DNA from: Owenia fusiformis
Taxonomy: Eukaryota > Annelida > Polychaeta > Sabellida > Oweniidae
Direction of reading: 5' to 3'
DNA: 64,000 nt
Assembly (NCBI GenBank): GCA_903813345.2
Contig: CAIIXF020000005.1
Span: 436,001-500,000, forward strand
In this document: one piece after another, positions 63,101 through 64,000 of the stretch
How positions within the stretch are numbered: position 1 is the stretch's first letter
Layout of the letters: every line of letters starts with the position of its first letter
Notes under the pieces: generated by a model
Database searches by the model: none
Seen by the model: the letters and a program-made list of their open reading frames with translations, nothing else
What the model was told of the DNA's origin: nothing
Position numbers and translations under genes: made by a program

Positions 63101-63549
63101 CAAAATATCTATTAGTATCTATTAGTACTACATATCTCCTGTACTATGTATCATCTATTTGGAAAAGACAAAAAAAACTTACAAGAAAACAATAGCAAGG
63201 AACATTCAAAAGCGCCCGTATCAAATGAAAGACAAACAATATCCCTATGAACTCATAAAAAAATTTATTGAACTTTCATCCTTTTATAAATCCTACCTTA
63301 GAAAATAGAAGACAAGGTTTTGCATGTCCCTGATTAACTGATTAAACATGTGCTATTTACTCTTTTGCTTAGTTGGCTGTTACCATAACAGACAAATTGT
63401 ACAAATGGGGAAGTAATCCTCAGTCATTACGAGCCAGCGCTCAGATGTCACGCCGTGCCAAGAGGAGTGGCCAAAATGTTCCACCATATGAGAGCCATCT
63501 GGTGCCAAAGCTAGTTGACACCAGTGCTGTTATTGACAGAATTGCCCAG
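23963..63549 (+). CDS. Large RCC1-repeat protein, partial, 19 exons found
   Basis: Exons: 23963-24132, 24934-25074, 25452-25574, 25768-25918, 26718-26851, 49118-49288, 49667-49938, 50258-50441, 51476-51681, 51943-52069, 52520-52616, 52936-53066, 53196-53330, 53631-53899, 54258-54393, 55379-55533, 59619-59769, 61753-61887, 63373-63549. All junctions are GT-AG and keep frame (3,065 nt). The N-terminal part (exons 1-8) looks like a beta-propeller (FLWYPDKTIECMTFDPTGTW, DLISGRPLVQSD). The middle (exons 8-13) is helical and solenoid-like (LGIMLGLDINALFEMAAELR, RVAAFAKYGRMAEVL). Exons 14-19 carry RCC1 repeats (LACGQHHTALVRDGDLFIWG, VVCGAYHSLALTDDG, AAGYSHSLALT). The combination recalls trafficking factors; invertebrate Claret/GLO-4-type RCC1 proteins are a possibility I cannot confirm. 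The start and the C-terminus are missing. Confidence 0.85.
24140..24770. repeat. Minisatellite of GAGGCAAGG-AGATTGCCT units
   Basis: Some dozen units of ~45-55 bp, GCTATATGAGGCAAGGGAGA then TTGCCTCACCAGGCATAGCT. Alternate forms have ACC/AAC and GGG/GGA, giving a higher-order alternation. Each unit contains the hairpin GAGGCAA..TTGCCTC. It starts a few bases after the donor of the first exon but does not include it. Confidence 0.95.
24934..25074 (+). CDS. RCC1-type gene, exon 2
   Basis: Phase 0 on both sides, 47 codons. DSKAKVNQIWKIDDITEV, then RRRGSPVCVTWWYTLADQHI: a propeller-blade-like W/D pattern. Confidence 0.85.
25452..25574 (+). CDS. RCC1-type gene, exon 3
   Basis: Phase 0, 41 codons, RGSMLLIDLISGRPLVQSDV, ending at the GTAAGT donor. 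Confidence 0.85.
25768..25918 (+). CDS. RCC1-type gene, exon 4
   Basis: Acceptor TATTTCAG; 50 codons plus one base; includes ISTTAGNQWRLLLEKKENRR. Donor GTTTGT. Confidence 0.85.
25925..26700. repeat. AT-rich minisatellite split by a foldback element
   Basis: Copies of ATACAATATGTGTATTTTAA / TGTTAAT lie at 25945-26110 and resume at 26545-26690. The ~430 bp between them is a separate insert with a hairpin around GCACGAGCGAGCGTAGCGAG (26105-26270) and ends TTATTCCATAGTTA / TAACTATGGAATAA. Confidence 0.85.
26718..26851 (+). CDS. RCC1-type gene, exon 5
   Basis: Enters in phase 1, ends in phase 0. DDLDSLENIPNKFYEFEEWV then LTPQYAKSRYFMSVYDTKHY. The following intron is 22.3 kb because of nested insertions. 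Confidence 0.85.
27025..27138. repeat. 23 bp minisatellite, left part
   Basis: About five units of ACTTTTGAATTGTATTCTCC-type sequence. The array resumes at 48695-49055, so everything between is a later insertion. Confidence 0.9.
27139..27574. repeat. Dispersed repeat, left part (GTCCCCACCACATAGTGTGG)
   Basis: Starts with TATGTCCCCACCACATAGTG and a GTCCGTCTGTCTGTCC tract, then GGCCATTTTGAAGTCAAATG. It is interrupted by the LTR element; the likely continuation is 48212-48690, where an ~180 bp unit with CATTTTGGATTTTCTGTCC is repeated. Confidence 0.7.
27575..28047 (-). repeat. 3' LTR, part 1
   Basis: Begins TGTTACGTTCGAAAATAACA (plus-strand view) and is near-identical to 47338-47810 until the 10 kb insertion at 28048. 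Part 2 is 38185-38587. Confidence 0.92.
28590..29050 (-). pseudogene. LINE C-terminal fragment within the 10 kb element
   Basis: On the minus strand: NRKCTCTLCKSGNIEDEDHF then IFHCTFSQK, the zinc-knuckle-like LINE tail, followed by a 3' UTR ending AATAAAACTAAACT. 5' truncated and decayed. Confidence 0.75.
29240..32900. repeat. ~245 bp tandem array (left arm of 10 kb element)
   Basis: Diverged units containing AATGACATCAGAATATATAA, ATTTTTAAATGATGGCTAA, GTACATTGGTAGACAGTCAA and GAGAGGGAGGGGGATGCAAT. The interval between units at ~29439 and ~29686 is 247 bp. Small reading frames inside are products of the repeat. It is interrupted by a foldback pair at 31194-31572. Confidence 0.9.
31194..31572. 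mobile_element. Composite foldback element (GTATTACATACCTA arms plus hairpin)
   Basis: 31194-31454 has ends GTATTACATACCTA / TAGGTATGTAATAC. Directly after it, 31459-31572 is a hairpin with arms ATTATGTCC..ATCATTGAATATATGCC. It interrupts an array unit cleanly. The element at 54838-55203 has the same two parts in reverse order. Confidence 0.75.
32901..38180. other. Right two-thirds of the 10 kb element, no gene
   Basis: 33-35.7 kb is A/T-rich with no recognisable coding; 34080-34345 shares words with 23420-23650. From 35.9 to 37.4 kb there are inverted, diverged relatives of the left-arm unit (CCCTCCCTC.. then CTACCATTGTACA.. then GACATTGAAATC). 36288-36660 is an inverted copy of the 4804-5668 repeat. 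The end is rich in TCAAGG/CCTTGA words. Confidence 0.6.
36288..36660 (-). repeat. Inverted copy of the CCGTCC/ATGGCGGCC dispersed repeat
   Basis: Matches about 4800-5170 in reverse complement, including the CTCATTT/AAATGAG..GGCCACC part, CATAGGGTATATGTGTACAA and the ACGTACGTACGTCCGG tract. Confidence 0.85.
38185..38587 (-). repeat. 3' LTR, part 2
   Basis: Collinear with 47811-48211, ending CTCACTACTGTAACA. Differences from the other LTR are few, so insertion was not ancient. Confidence 0.92.
38588..38598 (-). other. Polypurine tract of the LTR element
   Basis: The minus strand reads AAGGAGGGAGG immediately before the TGTTACAG start of the 3' LTR, the expected place for plus-strand priming. 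Confidence 0.8.
39390..40440. repeat. Tandem ~370 bp units, left arm
   Basis: Three units with CCATACAATTACATAAGTGA, AAGTGGGCGTCGCCCTTATC, ACTTGACTTTTGAGATACAT and a GGGGAGGGGGTAGATGGGGG tract. Reverse-complement units lie at 41750-42800. Confidence 0.85.
41060..41722 (+). pseudogene. Decayed coding remnant in the centre of the 5.1 kb element
   Basis: 41070-41270 encodes a lysine-rich stretch (PTSAKGKGPKFVIEPSKKKK). 41480-41722 encodes DPDIYAAFLALHTFTDEVPC and later FLKGKGRAAYS, which resembles the LHAFTGCDTVSAFxGKGK-type motif I know from proteins carried by invertebrate repeats. Nothing longer is intact. Function unknown; related non-coding text lies at 2905-3045. Confidence 0.4.
41750..42800. 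repeat. Tandem ~370 bp units, right arm (inverted)
   Basis: Reverse complement of the 39390-40440 array, with CCCCCTCCC tracts in place of GGGGAGGG and TGATCACTTATGTAATTGTATGG-like words. Together the arms form a kilobase-scale stem. Confidence 0.85.
43216..44040. mobile_element. 825 bp foldback element, 5 bp duplication CTCAC
   Basis: Ends CACAGGCTGGTATCGAA and reverse complement; CTCAC at 43211-43215 and 44041-44045. Almost the whole length pairs with itself. The motif TTTGTCCGCTGTGACGGAGC occurs four times: near both ends and as a divergent pair at the centre (~43600 and ~43645). Apparent reading frames at 43358 and 43715 are the two arms of the stem, not genes. Confidence 0.88.
44296..47225 (-). 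pseudogene. Gag-protease-integrase region of the LTR element, broken
   Basis: Starts at ATG 47225. A TGA at 47111-47109, a frame break near 46.78 kb and a TGA at 46650-46648 interrupt gag; from 46590 the frame is open for 764 codons. Visible parts: a Glu/Lys coiled coil (~46.85-47.05 kb), a SCAN-like helical gag segment, the CCHC knuckle CNYCKKPGHLISEC, the protease motif RDTGAS (~residue 242 of the open part), a Ser-rich linker, an HHCC integrase domain (AGHLGVTKTYHKI to CRSCHTCQ), and the first catalytic Asp in IDCVGPLP. The second Asp region is altered, the third acidic residue is missing and no reverse transcriptase is present, so it cannot act alone. Confidence 0.88.
47315..47332 (-). 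other. Primer binding site for tRNA-Pro
   Basis: The plus strand reads ATCCCGGACGAGCCCCCA, the 3' sequence of tRNA-Pro before CCA overlap; the minus strand is the complementary site, five bases inside the 5' LTR. The same primer site is used by murine leukaemia-type retroviruses. Confidence 0.9.
47338..48211 (-). repeat. 5' LTR, intact
   Basis: 874 bp, TGTTACGTTCG to CTACTGTAACA in the plus view. It serves as the empty-site reference for the insertion at 28048. The region with GATAATCCACAAATGTTTGA is a short internal repeat. Confidence 0.93.
48212..48694. repeat. Dispersed repeat, right part
   Basis: Continuation of 27139-27574 after the LTR insertion. Two ~180 bp copies with CATTTTGGATTTTCTGTCC, AGGTGAACCGTT and TCTAGATCTGATTAGT. 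Confidence 0.75.
48695..49055. repeat. 23 bp minisatellite, right part
   Basis: About 15 units of TTTTGAATTGTATTCTCCTG-type sequence, ending ~60 bp before exon 6 of the RCC1-type gene. Same array as 27025-27138. Confidence 0.93.
49118..49288 (+). CDS. RCC1-type gene, exon 6
   Basis: Acceptor TTCTTTCAG, donor GTAAGT, 57 codons, IHDTDVEQTPLFEYRVPEGA then RLMFATQETAINKL. Phase 0 on both sides, so it joins exon 5 across the 22 kb intron. Confidence 0.88.
49330..49445. repeat. Hairpin in intron 6
   Basis: The arms CCAGTTATCTACTCCCTGA and its reverse complement meet at the palindrome GTCGTAGATCTACGAC. It is a small foldback repeat. Confidence 0.7.
49667..49938 (+). CDS. RCC1-type gene, exon 7
   Basis: Phase 0 in, phase 2 out. 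EFNAEAVPQYFYLPENEEIQ, an EEEARMRLLADQSQ charged stretch, and DGCLIITKSAVYECRP at the end. Confidence 0.88.
50258..50441 (+). CDS. RCC1-type gene, exon 8
   Basis: Restores frame from phase 2. SPERLFLNVALNST, LGIMLGLDINALFEMAAELR, LARGDCTQAVKLYQLSK: helices of a solenoid as in trafficking proteins. Confidence 0.88.
50676..51475 (+). repeat. Minisatellite of splice-acceptor-like units before exon 9
   Basis: About 40 units of 19 bp (some 14 bp), consensus TCATATCTTATTTCCAGTG. The last unit is the real acceptor TTATTTCCAG with exon start TGTC. Every unit therefore repeats a pyrimidine tract plus CAG and the first exonic bases. The 244-codon frame here is repeat text, not a gene. Confidence 0.93.
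51476..51681 (+). CDS. RCC1-type gene, exon 9
   Basis: CPHVRRVAAFAKYGRMAEVL then EKRQLSNLALHSFVQQLCAK. The start at 51476 is chosen because it alone keeps frame with exon 8 and follows the last repeat-type acceptor. Phase 2 out. Confidence 0.85.
51943..52069 (+). CDS. RCC1-type gene, exon 10
   Basis: Acceptor GCTTTTAG; EFLHGNHHYDDKTAIKLLAE then MMALMFEVSKLKSLTVETLE; helical. Confidence 0.87.
52520..52616 (+). CDS. RCC1-type gene, exon 11
   Basis: Acceptor TTTTCAAG, donor GTAAGT, phase 0 in and 1 out. LLKQDKDGVGDELQDLLPQA then YNMYMFAQVSN. Confidence 0.82.
52936..53066 (+). CDS. RCC1-type gene, exon 12
   Basis: AFLKCLSSSDLVHLLSTKPQ then LAKQFIEILHQRQQHMTKEE; helical. Restores phase 0. Confidence 0.86.
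53196..53330 (+). CDS. RCC1-type gene, exon 13
   Basis: LVTLFDLSQPFMLRYLGRVA then a Ser-rich linker (TSTSSFSSQSSMASF). Phase 0. Confidence 0.86.
53379..53442. mobile_element. Tiny inverted-repeat remnant
   Basis: AGGGTGTCC near 53379 and GGACACCC near 53425, both next to TATA-like bases, resembling mariner-type ends with almost no interior. Confidence 0.5.
53631..53899 (+). CDS. RCC1-type gene, exon 14 (start of RCC1 repeats)
   Basis: After VYSTESSDLHELVNFFVSSI and a linker, the first RCC1 blade appears: YLACGQHHTALVRDGDLFIW. Phase 2 out. Confidence 0.9.
54258..54393 (+). CDS. RCC1-type gene, exon 15
   Basis: RLGLGDIG opening strand and VTAVSCGVEHTLALTEQG, a canonical RCC1 repeat core. Restores phase 0. 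Confidence 0.9.
54530..54690. repeat. GTAC-rich short palindromic tract
   Basis: Repeated GGTACC, CAGTACTG, ACAGTACCG and TGTACTGTACAGTACTG words in an intron. Origin unknown. Confidence 0.6.
54838..55203. mobile_element. Composite foldback element (hairpin plus ATAACATACCTA arms)
   Basis: A hairpin with arms TTATGTCACTATCGTGGCAT (54840-54945), then 54950-55203 with ends TATAACATACCTATGATGAT and reverse complement. Same two-part build as 31194-31572, opposite order. Confidence 0.78.
55379..55533 (+). CDS. RCC1-type gene, exon 16
   Basis: VYGWGSSKFGQVGVGSLYTQ, then MNNLCVQVVCGAYHSLALTD: a full RCC1 blade. Phase 2 out with donor GTATGT at 55534. The last 69 nt are the exonic half of the 114 bp repeat that follows, so any of 33 donors could in principle end it; the first keeps the blade normal. 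Confidence 0.88.
55465..59230 (+). repeat. 33-copy 114 bp array of exon 16 end plus donor
   Basis: Unit: 69 nt of exon 16 (MNNLCVQVVCGAYHSLALTD-coding) + donor CAGGTATGTATG + 45 nt of intron. Donors run from 55534 to 59184 at 114 bp steps, with one +2 bp unit near 55720. Copies differ at few positions. Marker variants recur at 570 bp (five-unit) spacing: CCCATGCCC at ~56538 and ~57108; TATGAATAATCTCTATG at ~56721 and ~57291; CAGGTATTTATG at 56901, 57471 and 58041. 114 is a multiple of three, which leaves long frames open on both strands; three units have TAG. Confidence 0.97.
59619..59769 (+). CDS. RCC1-type gene, exon 17
   Basis: VYSWGWGIYGQLGHGNAEDA then LAAGYSHSLALTAK; canonical RCC1 blade, frame restored from exon 16. 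Confidence 0.9.
59807..60430. mobile_element. 624 bp palindromic MITE, TA duplication
   Basis: Ends TCAAGC..CATCTAAGATGG with reverse complement; TA at 59805-59806 and 60431-60432. Inverted similarity extends along most of the length (CTTTGATATTTGAACC, CTTCCACCAC pairs). It inserted 36 bp after the donor of exon 17. Confidence 0.8.
60433..61611. other. Intron 17 sequence, nothing recognised
   Basis: A/T-rich sequence between the MITE and the acceptor repeat. I see no exon or known repeat in it. Confidence 0.5.
61612..61752 (+). repeat. 24 bp acceptor-type minisatellite before exon 18
   Basis: Six units of AATGATGGTATTTTAACCCA-type sequence. Units end in CCTAG, CATA, CCAAG, CCCAG, CCCAG and finally CCTTCAG, which is the real acceptor of exon 18. 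Most units thus contain an acceptor-like AG. Confidence 0.92.
61753..61887 (+). CDS. RCC1-type gene, exon 18
   Basis: GEIWSFGCGMFGQLGLGSTA then ALPEAVRLISTKYFHN. Phase 0; donor GTAAGT. Both of its edges carry minisatellites. Confidence 0.9.
61873..62900 (+). repeat. 27-copy 38 bp array of exon 18 end plus donor
   Basis: Unit AAGTACTTCCACAAT (exon 18 end) + GTAAGTGTGCTCTTGGCCAT + TCA. Donors run from 61888 to ~62880 at 38 bp steps. Two units read GTATAAG and one ATATAAG, so nearly all keep a donor GT. Reading frames here are repeat text. Confidence 0.96.
63373..63549 (+). CDS. RCC1-type gene, exon 19 (last in window)
   Basis: LAVTITDKLYKWGSNPQSLR then a basic stretch (SRRAKRSG) and LVPKLVDTSAVIDRIAQ. 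Completes the blade begun by exon 18. The gene continues past 64000. Confidence 0.88.
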
Positions 63550-64000
63550 GTATGTCAGAGTTGATTAAACAGTCTGATGGTTTATATTGGCGATGCAGAT
63601 TTGGCCTTAAGTCTAACCCTCCCAGGGTTTTCTTAGCTAATGGCTAATAAGCTACGAGAACCTATTCAATGAGGGTTTCCTGTATGTTACCATTTTAGAT
63701 TTTGAAATTTTGATTTATTTAGTTTACACATATTTAGACCCAATATACATACTACGTTGTATGCAAATTTCGGGTATACATAGTAACTGAGTGTCAAGTT
63801 GTCAGGTTCAATAAAACTAATAAATGAACTTAAGTGTCTGATTTCATTAAACAGATTACTATATTGTATTTATAATTACAAATCATTAATTACAAAAATA
63901 GACAAAGTATACTAATACTACACAAAACTGGACGGCTGATGCTGCAAAACGTGCACACTGGATACGTGGAAGGTTACTGGGCTTATGCTGTACGTAGACG
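63550..64000 (+). other. Intron 19, start
   Basis: Follows donor GTATGT at 63550. No exon recognised before the window ends. Confidence 0.5.

Overview
The window is AT-rich nuclear DNA from an animal, most likely a marine invertebrate. It has spliced genes with GT-AG introns, a sigma-1 receptor gene, an F-type lectin, LINE and Gypsy-type remnants, and many TA-flanked palindromic DNA elements. The Gypsy remnant has a zinc knuckle, then protease, then integrase with no reverse transcriptase in between. I know that order from Gmr1-like elements described in deuterostomes, so an invertebrate deuterostome is my best guess, but the species is not fixed by the sequence.

Layout. 1-1587 is a ~140 bp satellite. 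3999-8494 (+) is a complete four-exon SIGMAR1 orthologue. 9693-11809 (-) is a three-exon secreted F-type lectin, convergent with it. 11.8-23.9 kb has no recognisable host gene; it is packed with palindromic elements, a 2.7 kb TIR element and two decayed LINE 3' ends. 23963-63549 (+), running off the right edge, is one large gene of which I can thread 19 phase-compatible exons (3,065 nt, about 1,021 codons). It has an N-terminal propeller-like part, a helical middle and C-terminal RCC1 repeats.

The 22 kb intron between exons 5 and 6 of the large gene is a nest of insertions. A minisatellite is split by a dispersed repeat. That repeat is split by an LTR retrotransposon (27575-48211, minus strand, tRNA-Pro primer site, decayed gag/protease/integrase). 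The LTR element holds a 10.1 kb TIR element inside one LTR and a 5.1 kb TA-flanked element in its body, and the latter holds an 825 bp foldback element in its right end.

The most striking feature is in the large gene. Tandem repeats have grown directly on splice sites at several exons: about 40 acceptor-like copies before exon 9, 33 donor copies (114 bp unit, 69 nt exon + 45 nt intron) after exon 16, six acceptor-like units before exon 18, and 27 donor copies (38 bp unit) after exon 18. A second notable point is a pair of TIR elements (2.7 and 10.1 kb) sharing termini of the form CCCTYAYAAAAARATYCAA and apparent 2 bp target duplications, which I cannot place in a named superfamily.
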